Shown here in pieces: positions 52,942 through 60,214 of a stretch of 64,000 nucleotides of DNA. The notes under the pieces were generated by a model. The model saw nothing but the letters and a program-made list of their open reading frames with translations. It was not told the origin of the DNA and did no database searches. The DNA lies in the NCBI GenBank assembly GCA_964492735.1, contig CAZBLE010000001.1, forward strand, positions 1 to 64,000, written 5' to 3'. Position 1 is the stretch's first letter. The number at the start of each line of letters is the position of its first letter. The DNA is from CALKUP01 sp964492735 (GTDB lineage: Bacteria; Patescibacteriota; Patescibacteriia; UBA9570; XYC2-FULL-38-9). A program made the translations under genes and the position numbers.

Positions 52942-54180
52942 TTACTGCATTGCTGTTTTAAGGTCTTCAACAAATTGTTTGATTTCATCGCGCGTGTGAG
53001 TCGCTGCAATTTGCGCACGAATTTCGTCGCGACCTTTTGGCACAACTGGGTAGCTAATATTTGTTACTAAATATCCACGATCAAACATCGCCTGAACAAG
53101 CGCTTTGGTTTTTAATGTTTCACCAATCAGAACTGGTTGAATTGGATGATCAGACGGTGCTGCAAGTTCAATGCCAGCTTCTTTCAGCAACTCTTTGAAA
53201 TAGACAATGTTGTCTTGTGATTGTTTGAGCAACTGCGTTCCTTCTGCAGAGTCCACAATTTCAACCGCTTTGAGCGCAGCGCCAGCAGTGCCTGGTGAAA
53301 TAGAATTACTATAAATATACGTCGCTGACGATTCACGCAAATAGTCGATGAGTACTTGGTCGCCCACGACATATCCGCCGTCTGCGCCAAACCCTTTTCC
53401 GAGTGTACCGACTAGCAGATCGGCTTTTACTCCTTCAATTTCTTCCACGCCGCGACCAGTTTCGCCGCACGCTGCGACGCCATGACAATCATCAACCACC
53501 AAGAGAATACCTTGTTCATATGAGGCTTGATGCCTGTCAATCACTGCTTGCATTTGCGCAAGATGCTGATATTCGCCGAGCATTGAAAACACGCCATCGG
53601 TGACGATCACGACACGTTTGTGTTTGCCGGCATATTCTGTCAGCAAACGATCAAGATCTTCAATATTCATGTGATCAAAAATCAGACGGTTATCTTTTGC
53701 AAGACCAGAAATACGCACACCGTCAATGATACTGCGGTGATTGAGCGCGTCAGAAATCATCAGCACATCTGAATCAATCAATGCATCTTTTGTTAGGCCA
53801 TTGACCAAACAAAACAACACAGCGAGATTGGTCGCAAAGGCTGATGAATACACAATCGCATCTTCACGGCCATGAAATTTCGCTAAAGCTTTTTCAAGAT
53901 CGCGATGGACTTTAAGTGACCCTGAAATAAATCGCACTGCCCCCGGCCCTGCGCCATACTGCTCACTTGCTACATGTTCTGCGGCTTTGACTTCTGGGTG
54001 ATGACGCAATCCTAAATAATCATTTGAATTAAAAATGCCATATTCTTTGTTGTCGATCACAGCCTTTGGAAAAGCGTCTTTTGAAAATCCTTCAATAATG
54101 CGCTCTCGACGTTTTGTGATACCGGCCGCATCAATGCGATCAATTTCGGCTTGCAGCATGCTGCGGAATGAATCGTTCAT
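52942..54180 (-). CDS. kbl: Glycine C-acetyltransferase (2-amino-3-ketobutyrate CoA ligase)
   Basis: PLP enzyme that splits 2-amino-3-oxobutyrate with CoA to glycine and acetyl-CoA. 412 residues from ATG 54180. Typical alpha-oxoamine synthase motifs are YGIFNSNDYLGLRHHPEVKAA, YGAGPGAVRFISGSLKVHRDLEKALAKFHGREDAIVYSSAFATN, VVDDCHGVAACGETGRGVEE and VGTLGKGFGADGGYV with the PLP Lys (near residue 250). It follows tdh on the same strand, completing the threonine-to-glycine route. Confidence 0.94.
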   Translation of the reverse strand: MNDSFRSMLQAEIDRIDAAGITKRRERIIEGFSKDAFPKAVIDNKEYGIFNSNDYLGLRHHPEVKAAEHVASEQYGAGPGAVRFISGSLKVHRDLEKALAKFHGREDAIVYSSAFATNLAVLFCLVNGLTKDALIDSDVLMISDALNHRSIIDGVRISGLAKDNRLIFDHMNIEDLDRLLTEYAGKHKRVVIVTDGVFSMLGEYQHLAQMQAVIDRHQASYEQGILLVVDDCHGVAACGETGRGVEEIEGVKADLLVGTLGKGFGADGGYVVGDQVLIDYLRESSATYIYSNSISPGTAGAALKAVEIVDSAEGTQLLKQSQDNIVYFKELLKEAGIELAAPSDHPIQPVLIGETLKTKALVQAMFDRGYLVTNISYPVVPKGRDEIRAQIAATHTRDEIKQFVEDLKTAMQ

Positions 54181-54184
54181 AGAA

Positions 54185-55126
54185 TTATTGAATACCAAAT
54201 TTTTTCTTCAGCTCAGCAATCATCACTTCCGTCATTTTTGTGAGATCAAACGCATGACTCCAACCCCAATCCTTTCGAGCAGCTGAATCATCAATTGTTT
54301 GCGGCCATGAATCAGCGATAGCTTGTCGGTGGTCTGGATTATATGTGACGGCAACTGGTAACTGTTTGTTGATTTCTTCTGCGAGTTCCTGCGCAGTAAA
54401 CGAAATCGCCGCGAGATTATAACTTGTGCGGACGGTGAGTGTTTCTGCTGGTGCGTTCATTAAATCAATTGTCGCTTTCACCGCATCATCCATATACATC
54501 ATCGGCAATTTTGTTTCTGGTTTCACAAAGCAATCATATTTGCCAGTTTGTAATCCATCATAAAAAATCGCAACAGCAAAATCAGTTGTTCCCCCACCCG
54601 GCGGTGTTTTCCAACTAATGATTCCAGGATAGCGAACACTACGAACATCAACGCCAAATTTATTAAAATAATATTGGCACAATAATTCACCAGCAACTTT
54701 TGTCACGCCATACATTGTTGATGGCTCAAGCACAGTGTGTTGAGGAGTGTCAACGCGCGGAGTTGTTGGTCCGAAAGCAGCAATAGAGCTTGGCCAAAAA
54801 ATGCGGAGTTTATATTCAACTGCTAAATCGAGCACATGGCGCAATGAGTCCATATTGGTGTTCCATGTGAACACTGGATCAACTTCCCCTTTTGCACTCA
54901 AAATCGACACCAAGTGATAAATCGTATCAATCTTGTGTTCTTCAATAATTGCGCGCATTTGCTCTTTGTCTGTTGCGTCGCATTTAATAGCGATACCATC
55001 AAAATCATCGGGTAATGTGTTGTTATAGCCTGCAATGACATGCTCTTTGCCGAATTGTTGTTGAAGCGCTGGAACGAGCTCTGAGCCGATTTGCCCGAAT
55101 GCGCCGGTAATGAGGATATTATTCAT
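54185..55126 (-). CDS. tdh: L-threonine 3-dehydrogenase (SDR/epimerase type)
   Basis: Oxidises threonine to 2-amino-3-oxobutyrate with NAD. 313 residues. The Rossmann motif is GAFGQIGSEL, the catalytic pair is YGVTK (near residue 148), and SSIAAFGPTTPR plus RYPGIISWKTPPGGGTTDFAVAIFYD are the blocks that mark SDR-type threonine dehydrogenases among UDP-galactose epimerase-like proteins. kbl starts four bases after its stop. A TATAGT box (55138-55133) ends six bases before the ATG, so the operon mRNA appears leaderless. Confidence 0.92.
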   Translation of the reverse strand: MNNILITGAFGQIGSELVPALQQQFGKEHVIAGYNNTLPDDFDGIAIKCDATDKEQMRAIIEEHKIDTIYHLVSILSAKGEVDPVFTWNTNMDSLRHVLDLAVEYKLRIFWPSSIAAFGPTTPRVDTPQHTVLEPSTMYGVTKVAGELLCQYYFNKFGVDVRSVRYPGIISWKTPPGGGTTDFAVAIFYDGLQTGKYDCFVKPETKLPMMYMDDAVKATIDLMNAPAETLTVRTSYNLAAISFTAQELAEEINKQLPVAVTYNPDHRQAIADSWPQTIDDSAARKDWGWSHAFDLTKMTEVMIAELKKKFGIQ

Positions 55127-55132
55127 GCTCAG

Positions 55133-55161
55133 ACTATAGCATAATGGGATAATTTTAGAAA
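55133..55161 (-). promoter_or_regulatory. tdh-kbl promoter, leaderless
   Basis: TTTCTA (55161-55156), 17-base spacer, TATAGT (55138-55133). Six bases separate the -10 box from ATG 55126. Confidence 0.6.
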
Positions 55162-55194
55162 AATTATGGTTTTAATACCCAAATTATAGTACCA

Positions 55195-55638
55195 CTATAC
55201 GTTCATGAATTTTTTCTTCGCAAGGTAAAAATGTATTACTGGAATTGCGATAGCTATACAAACTGTAATAAATGCCGTATGTACAGCCGTAGCAAAAACC
55301 ACCTGCTTTAATACATCGCTCGGGATATATGCGAACTTGAAGGAAACAAAATGAATAAACATAATACTCAAAAATATTAACCCCATTACTCCCCCAAGTG
55401 TCCAAAATAAATTTTTAGTGTGTAACAAATGATCTTGTTTCATTATTAATAATTGACGGACAAAATATGGCACGATCAATAAAAGGTAAGATAATAAAAA
55501 TATTGGAAAAAGATAGATAGCGAAATTGAGAAAGTTATTAGGTGTAATAAAAGGCAACGTTTGCATGAACAATGAAAATGCAATCACCGGCAGACTTAGC
55601 TGTGTGATCAATTTTTGTAAATCTTTTAGAGTTTGCAT
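55195..55638 (-). CDS. Small four-helix membrane protein
   Basis: 147 residues from ATG 55638; an in-frame GTG at 55662 would overlap the upstream gene by ten bases and is also possible. Four hydrophobic helices (LSLPVIAFSLFMQTLPFI, LNFAIYLFPIFLLSYLLLIVPYF, LFWTLGGVMGLIFLSIMFIHFV, VVFATAVHTAFITVCIAIAIPVIHFYL). No recognised family. Last of three small membrane genes in a row. Confidence 0.6.
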   Translation of the reverse strand: MQTLKDLQKLITQLSLPVIAFSLFMQTLPFITPNNFLNFAIYLFPIFLLSYLLLIVPYFVRQLLIMKQDHLLHTKNLFWTLGGVMGLIFLSIMFIHFVSFKFAYIPSDVLKQVVFATAVHTAFITVCIAIAIPVIHFYLAKKKFMNV

Positions 55639-55652
55639 AGGTCTGTAAATTT

Positions 55653-56030
55653 TTATTGACACTCTTTATTCAAAATACGTTCACGAATTTTTTGTTCGTC
55701 CTGTTCTTCAAAAACAGTTTTTAAATTTAACTCGTCACTGCGATTTATGCAATATAAGTATACTTGTTTCGTCTCATGAACATAATTCATATAAAATTCA
55801 CGCTCACTATTTGCATACACTATATCACTCTGTCCGTATGGAAGGACTTCAAATGTTGCATTAGGATACTGTTCAAGAAATAATTGAATCACAGGATTAT
55901 TTTTCATTGCTTGAATGCGCCTTTCTACCTCTTTATCTTGTTGATAACCGTGAATAAAAAAAGCCAACAAAAGACAAATTAAAATTGCAAGGGCAAAAAC
56001 TAAAAAGAAAATGAAACGTTTATTTGTCAT
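55653..56030 (-). CDS. Single-helix membrane-anchored protein
   Basis: 125 residues from ATG 56030. One N-terminal helix (FIFFLVFALAILICLLLAFFIHGY) is followed by an outward ~95-residue domain (VIQLFLEQYPNATFEVLPYGQSDIVYANSEREFYMNYVHETKQVYLYC). The order F-EQYP...V-Y...YLYC recurs in the upstream 133-residue gene (FEKQYPGV...KRLYLAC), so the two are tandem paralogues. Function unknown. Confidence 0.6.
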   Translation of the reverse strand: MTNKRFIFFLVFALAILICLLLAFFIHGYQQDKEVERRIQAMKNNPVIQLFLEQYPNATFEVLPYGQSDIVYANSEREFYMNYVHETKQVYLYCINRSDELNLKTVFEEQDEQKIRERILNKECQ

Positions 56031-56035
56031 ATGTA

Positions 56036-56437
56036 TTATTTTATTTCCCAACCTTGGTAAACCCCCGGCGTACAAATAGCTTCCTGCTGAATCATTACTT
56101 TAAATTCATCAGGCGTAATATTTTTTACTGGCTCACTCTCCAACTGACTGCCTTCACATGCTAGATAGAGACGCTTATATGAATCTGTCGCTAAAGCAAA
56201 TTCTGAATCTTTTAGTTGAACATGATAACGAATTACATAATTACGACCATATAACTTTTCCTTTACCACTCCAGGGTACTGTTTTTCAAAAGCTTGAAAT
56301 ATTTCATCTTTCTGCACTGTCCTGTAAGCTTGATTTGCTGGTTGATAAAATAAATACCCCCAGACAATGAATGCAAAACATAAAATAATTGCACTGGCTG
56401 ATACAGCAATAAGAATATAGAAGGGGATTTTTTTCAT
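56036..56437 (-). CDS. Single-helix membrane-anchored protein, paralogue of the next gene
   Basis: 133 residues. N-terminal helix (FYILIAVSASAIILCFAFIVWGYLFY), then a small outward domain (IFQAFEKQYPGVVKEKLYGRNYVIRYHVQLKDSEFALATDSYKRLYLACEG, NITPDEFKVMIQQEAIC). It ends five bases before the start of its paralogue. Two Cys could form a disulfide. No family recognised. Confidence 0.6.
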   Translation of the reverse strand: MKKIPFYILIAVSASAIILCFAFIVWGYLFYQPANQAYRTVQKDEIFQAFEKQYPGVVKEKLYGRNYVIRYHVQLKDSEFALATDSYKRLYLACEGSQLESEPVKNITPDEFKVMIQQEAICTPGVYQGWEIK

Positions 56438-56478
56438 CGGATAAAAAATATTATTCTGACTTTTGATTAAAAAGAATG

Positions 56479-56522
56479 CTGAGAATTAGCAGTAAATCAC
56501 TAAGATTACTACTAATTCTCAG
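56479..56522 (-). terminator. Long hairpin terminator after lipoprotein B
   Basis: GAGAATTAG-C-AGTAA and TTACT-A-CTAATTCTC pair over 14 of 15 positions, extending by two more pairs, with a ten-base loop. On the reverse strand a T-rich run follows (TTCTTTTTAAT). Confidence 0.75.
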
Positions 56523-56542
56523 AGAAGACCTCGGCCTGAAAG

Positions 56543-57229
56543 CTACCGCATCTGCTTGAGCTGCATGTGCGCCATGTAGGAATCGAGGGACTTCGGCCAA
56601 CAGGCATAGACACTGTGCTGTCCGTTGCCGTCGTTCTTGTAGATCTCGACGCCGTAGTGACCCTCCCAGGCCCAGAGGTAGAGGCGAGGCCACCAGTGGG
56701 AGGAGTAAGCCTTCAGCTTGGACTGCTGCCCACGGTAGTCACGGTTCATCCAGAAGCTAACCACCCAATCATCGTTGCCGCACTGTGCCGGCTTCGTGTA
56801 GAAGTAGCAGTTGGGCGACCAGATGTTGGAGTAGTTTGTTCCTGAATCATAAGGCACTTCACCGAAGCCAATGATGCGACCATCCTTGTAGTGACAGTCC
56901 GGCAGGAAGGTCGGCGGCGGAGCCTTCTGTCCGTCCATGTTGATGATCGTGTCATCGGGATCATCGTGAGGAATACCGAAGTACTCGATCGCGTCGATAA
57001 GATCCTGACGCTCCTCAGCACTCATGCCCTCGACGACCGTGAAGTCATCGACCTTGAGCTGCTCAACGATCTGAACCACCTCGTCGTAGGTCCAGCCGCG
57101 GAACTCCTCGGCCTGCTCAAACGCCTGGCTGTCGATGCTCGACTCCTCCGTACAACCACCGGTGAAGGCGGTGAGGACGAAGGTGAGCAGCAGGTACATG
57201 ACCTGCCACTTGAGGATGATACGCGACAT
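56543..57229 (-). CDS. GC-rich lipoprotein-like protein (copy B)
   Basis: 228 residues from ATG 57229, with GGAG six bases upstream. The signal region is the same as in copy A (MSRIILKWQVMYLLLTFVLTAFTGGC). The mature part has a helical section (FRGWTYDEVVQIVEQLKVDDFTVVEGMSAEERQDLIDAIEYFGIPHDD) and a Cys/Trp/Tyr-rich C-terminal domain (CHYKDGRIIGFGEVPYDSG, NCYFYTKPAQC, PRLYLWAWEGHYGVEIYKNDG, YACW). The C-terminal domain faintly resembles copy A. GC-rich, with no recognised family. Secretion to the surface is likely, the role unknown. Confidence 0.75.
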   Translation of the reverse strand: MSRIILKWQVMYLLLTFVLTAFTGGCTEESSIDSQAFEQAEEFRGWTYDEVVQIVEQLKVDDFTVVEGMSAEERQDLIDAIEYFGIPHDDPDDTIINMDGQKAPPPTFLPDCHYKDGRIIGFGEVPYDSGTNYSNIWSPNCYFYTKPAQCGNDDWVVSFWMNRDYRGQQSKLKAYSSHWWPRLYLWAWEGHYGVEIYKNDGNGQHSVYACWPKSLDSYMAHMQLKQMR

Positions 57230-57489
57230 GGCGCGCTCCATTGTACTGCTCGCTGCGGGTTGTTGCTGGGCTTCGAGTGACGAAACAACAGCAGGTGCAA
57301 CGAGTCTGAACGAATCTCTTCGCCAGAAGGAAAGGCGCGAGGGTGGACCCGGGCTTCTTTCTGGAAAGTGATTCGCTGATATTGTGAATGAACTATAGAA
57401 GAATCATACGCAAGCCTTCTTGCTTTTGTATATGGCGAAAAAACGCCGTCTGGGGAAAACTCAAAAAACCCTAAACATTAGATAAAAAA
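57147..57489. repeat. 343-base repeat, copy B (leader and signal module)
   Basis: Matches 39515-39857 except for one base. It carries the TCTAAT box, ~240-base leader, SD and signal codons of lipoprotein B. The TTGACA found upstream of copy A is replaced by TTAAAA-like sequence here. Outside the repeat both copies share a 12-base TCGCCAGAATCG word (39879-39890; 57511-57522). The gap 57230-57551 holds no gene. Confidence 0.9.
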
Positions 57490-57551
57490 TCAATGGCTCA
57501 TTTTAAAAAGTCGCCAGAATCGGGGTATTTTGCTACTGTTGTCTATATTGT

Positions 57552-58256
57552 ATGACATCACAGACACCCACAATTTTCACTCTCCCACTCACTGACCTAT
57601 CTCGTGACGCTATTATTGCGACAGCCTTAAAACGTAGCGCGGAAGAAAAAAATACCTGGATTGCGACCGTTAATCCAGAAATTTTGTTACATGCACATCG
57701 TGACGCTGCGTATCACGCAACGCTCCAAAAAGCAGACATGCGCGTTGTCGATGGCTTTGGTGCCAAGCTATTTTCTGGCGTGCAACATCGCATCACTGGC
57801 GTTGAACTAACAATGACATATCTTTCATATGCCGCAGAACATCAACTGTCTGTATTGTGCATTGTGCGACCAGATGGACTATCAAGCCCTGCAGCAATTC
57901 AAGCTACCGTCGCAGAGCGCTACCCTGGAATCAATCTCACAGTCACAACACCCCAAGATGATTACACATCAATCGCCAAAACACTGAGCCCAAAAATTGT
58001 GCTGTGCAGTGTTGGTTTTCCAAATCAAGAAACAATTCTCGAAGCACTGCAACCACATCTCCATGGAACAGTCAGCATTGGTATCGGCGGAACATTCGAC
58101 TTTTTACTTGGTGCAAAAAAACGCGCTCCTCAAATATTTCAAACCCTTGGCATTGAATGGCTCTGGCGACTGATTCAACAACCAACCCGAATCAGCCGCA
58201 TATTCAATGCAGTCATCGTCTTCCCGCTCACTGTTTTATTTCGTTCAAAAAAATAA
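57552..58256 (+). CDS. WecG/TagA/CpsF family glycosyltransferase
   Basis: 234 residues. Matches the family that adds N-acetylmannosamine-type sugars to lipid-linked acceptors. KNTWIATVNPEILLHAHRDAAYHATLQKADMRVVDGFGAKLF is the conserved Thr/Asn...Asp block, VLCSVGFPNQETIL replaces the usual GxPKQE block, and GIGGTFDFLLGAKKRAPQIFQTLGIEWLWRLIQQPTRISR is the C-terminal signature. It likely acts in cell-surface glycan or teichoic-acid-like polymer synthesis. Divergent from the lipoprotein B gene. Confidence 0.92.
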   Translation: MTSQTPTIFTLPLTDLSRDAIIATALKRSAEEKNTWIATVNPEILLHAHRDAAYHATLQKADMRVVDGFGAKLFSGVQHRITGVELTMTYLSYAAEHQLSVLCIVRPDGLSSPAAIQATVAERYPGINLTVTTPQDDYTSIAKTLSPKIVLCSVGFPNQETILEALQPHLHGTVSIGIGGTFDFLLGAKKRAPQIFQTLGIEWLWRLIQQPTRISRIFNAVIVFPLTVLFRSKK

Positions 58257-58266
58257 TGCACGTTGT

Positions 58267-59289
58267 ATGAATAAATTATTCCTTGCAATTATAGGCCTCC
58301 TACTTCTTGGTGCCGCTGGATATTGGTGGCTCGCACAATATAACCTTGCGGATGACAGTGTGGTTCATACAGAAGTAAATGCCGTGAAACAAGCTGTTGA
58401 TCAATATATTCCACTTGAGAGAGATGATGAACACAAAACACTCTCTGTGAGTTTTGCAACAACAAAACTCAGTGATATTGAACATCATGATCTATTCGAA
58501 ACACCACTTCCTTCATATACTCCTTCAGATACCCTACTTGCTGATGCAGAAAAAATAGAAAATATTTTCACGTTGAATACACCATTGACAGCAACCCGCT
58601 ATGACCAAAGTTTTGCAAGCACACCTCTCTACTCGCTTGAAATTCTTAAAGGCGGCACGCGTCATGCACTCTACACAGAAATTGAATCCCGAGTTGATAG
58701 CAGTATGCTCTCACCAGACAAAACACACGTTTATATAACGAATGCAATAGAAAAAAATAACGCCTGGGTTCAGGTTCATCGCATCATTACTATCGATTCC
58801 AAAAAAATAATTGAACTTCCTGCTATTGACTGTGTTTCAGAAGAAGGATATTGGCAAGGATCGGACAGGCTAATTACCTATGGCGCGACTCCAGAATTAG
58901 GTGGTCGGGAATCAACTCCTGTTTGCGTGTGGTCTGCTGATGGATCTTTGCTCACACGACTGACAGCAGATTTGTATTGGGCAACAGACGCGTCAGCCGC
59001 CTATCTCTACGACGCTGTTGGTATTGTTCCACAAAAACCATCACTGTTATGGATCTATGCACGAAGCGCTGAACATGAATGTTCGCTGTCTGTGTATGAC
59101 ACGGAGACGAAACAACGTGATGTACAAAAAGTGATCAACGGTGCACTAGACAAAAGTGATGATAACAACAATCGCTGCGCACCAATCCAAATCAATTTTT
59201 CTCAATACAACGGAACTGCGGAAAGTATAACAACAGAATTTGTAGAGGCGGATTCTCCATTGGATGTCATCCGATCGAAAAATGAATAA
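58267..59289 (+). CDS. Membrane-anchored hypothetical protein, beta-propeller-like
   Basis: 340 residues from ATG 58267. One N-terminal helix (LFLAIIGLLLLGAAGYWWLA) then an outward domain. Repeated strands (HALYTEIESRVDSSMLSPDKTHVYITNAIEKNNAWVQVHRIITIDSKKIIELP, CVWSADGSLLTRLTADLYWATDASAAYLYDAVG) suggest a TolB/WD-like propeller. Starts ten bases after the glycosyltransferase gene, so it is probably co-transcribed. No specific family. Confidence 0.65.
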   Translation: MNKLFLAIIGLLLLGAAGYWWLAQYNLADDSVVHTEVNAVKQAVDQYIPLERDDEHKTLSVSFATTKLSDIEHHDLFETPLPSYTPSDTLLADAEKIENIFTLNTPLTATRYDQSFASTPLYSLEILKGGTRHALYTEIESRVDSSMLSPDKTHVYITNAIEKNNAWVQVHRIITIDSKKIIELPAIDCVSEEGYWQGSDRLITYGATPELGGRESTPVCVWSADGSLLTRLTADLYWATDASAAYLYDAVGIVPQKPSLLWIYARSAEHECSLSVYDTETKQRDVQKVINGALDKSDDNNNRCAPIQINFSQYNGTAESITTEFVEADSPLDVIRSKNE

Positions 59290-59290
59290 C

Positions 59291-59346
59291 AAAAAAAGGC
59301 GGTCTGTGCATCATCCCCGCAATGCATACCACCTTTGTGAACCGCC
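59291..59346 (-). terminator. Reverse-strand terminator-like structure
   Basis: On the reverse strand GGCGGT pairs with ACCGCC, an inner TGCAT/ATGCA stem is enclosed, and seven T follow. It would end transcripts from the small reverse-strand ORFs at 59393-59850 and sits against the end of the forward gene (59289). Confidence 0.55.
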
Positions 59347-59392
59347 GCGCGATCGCGTGCCGGTTCGGTCGCTCCTACCCCCTCCTCTTGCT

Positions 59393-59611
59393 CTACTCCT
59401 CTTTTTTTTGTTTTTGAAAGTTTTTCGCGCATTGCGGCGCGATAACAAATGCTGCAAACAATTGCACAAGAACCAGCATGGTCGCAAATTTGATCATTCT
59501 ACCCCCTGTTGGGTGAGCTTGGCGACACAACCACTGTGCCTGCCATAGAGCGGTATACTCCTCCTGTATAAAAAAACAAGAGGGTCTTATTTTGACCGGT
59601 GGATAACTCAT
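59393..59611 (-). CDS. Possible small membrane protein
   Basis: 72 residues from ATG 59611, which has AAAGGA just upstream; an internal ATG at 59497 would give 34 residues (MIKFATMLVLVQLFAAFVIAP...KNFQKQKKEE). The C-terminal half is one transmembrane helix with a charged end. No family recognised. Base composition is mixed. The region 59290-59917 holds this ORF, the next one and the terminator, nothing else I can support. Confidence 0.35.
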   Translation of the reverse strand: MSYPPVKIRPSCFFIQEEYTALWQAQWLCRQAHPTGGRMIKFATMLVLVQLFAAFVIAPQCAKNFQKQKKEE

Positions 59612-59661
59612 TTATTCCTTTATAATAGACAAAATTTCCCCCTCTTCGTGCAATAGTGTGG

Positions 59662-59850
59662 TCAGAAAACCCCAACCAAACTCGCACAGATTAGGAAGAT
59701 ATAACCAAGCGGAAACCCGCTTGCATCCACTGCCATTGCAACGAGCTCGGTTACAATGAACAGCCCAATCAAAATATCAAGCCCCTGAAACAGGGACACC
59801 GTCGGGACAATCTCCCGACGAGGCTTCACCTCATCGCCACGATCCTCCAT
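59662..59850 (-). CDS. Small GC-rich membrane protein
   Basis: 62 residues from ATG 59850 with GGGGG as SD. A charged N-terminus (MEDRGDEVKPRREIVPTVS) precedes two closely spaced hydrophobic segments (GLDILIGLFIVTELVAMAVD, GFPLGYIFLICASLVGVF). Its promoter (59909-59880) is close. Composition is GC-rich like the other islands. No family recognised. Confidence 0.45.
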   Translation of the reverse strand: MEDRGDEVKPRREIVPTVSLFQGLDILIGLFIVTELVAMAVDASGFPLGYIFLICASLVGVF

Positions 59851-59879
59851 GCGCGCCCCCAATGTTTTGTTGCGGGTAC

Positions 59880-59909
59880 AGCCTACTCTCTTTTACAATA
59901 GAGAGTCAA
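59880..59909 (-). promoter_or_regulatory. Promoter of the small GC-rich membrane gene
   Basis: TTGACT (59909-59904), 18-base spacer, TAGGCT (59885-59880). The spacer carries an inverted repeat, ACTCTC/GAGAGT, that could be an operator. Confidence 0.45.
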
Positions 59910-59917
59910 TATCCTGT

Positions 59918-60214
59918 TTAGAAAAAAGGTGGATAAATAACACCAAATTGAATCAGCGCAAAAAGAACCCCGATTTGCAGGGCAATAATCACAATCAGCG
60001 GCAATTGAAATGAGAGCTTTTTTGTTTTATGTCGAAATTGATTCATGGCGAGCAAAGCTCCAATAGACCCACCGATCAGTGCCAAAAACCACAAGGTTTT
60101 TTCCGGGGTACGCCAGCGGTGTGAATTCGCTTGCGCCTTATCAAGGCCATACGCCAAAAATGTCACAGCGTTGATGATTATGATATAGCCAATAACAATT
60201 TGCTCAATAGTCAT
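59918..60214 (-). CDS. DUF1294 membrane protein
   Basis: 98 residues with three helices. The DUF1294 pattern is complete: FLAYGLDKAQANSHRWRTPEKTLWFLALIGGSIGALLAMNQFRHKTKKLSFQLPLIVIIALQIG. Function of the family is unknown. Its ATG overlaps the stop of the 468-residue upstream gene by four bases, so the two are coupled. Confidence 0.92.
   Translation of the reverse strand: MTIEQIVIGYIIIINAVTFLAYGLDKAQANSHRWRTPEKTLWFLALIGGSIGALLAMNQFRHKTKKLSFQLPLIVIIALQIGVLFALIQFGVIYPPFF

Noticed and set aside
12640..57420. Islands as assembly chimeras or contamination
   Set aside because: They sit cleanly between native promoters and genes, recur five times, and two share a common module. It cannot be fully excluded without reads.
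59341..59400. REP-like palindromic repeat (GTAGGAGCGACCG-like on the reverse strand)
   Set aside because: Only one copy is in the window and no RAYT transposase is present; resemblance is too short.
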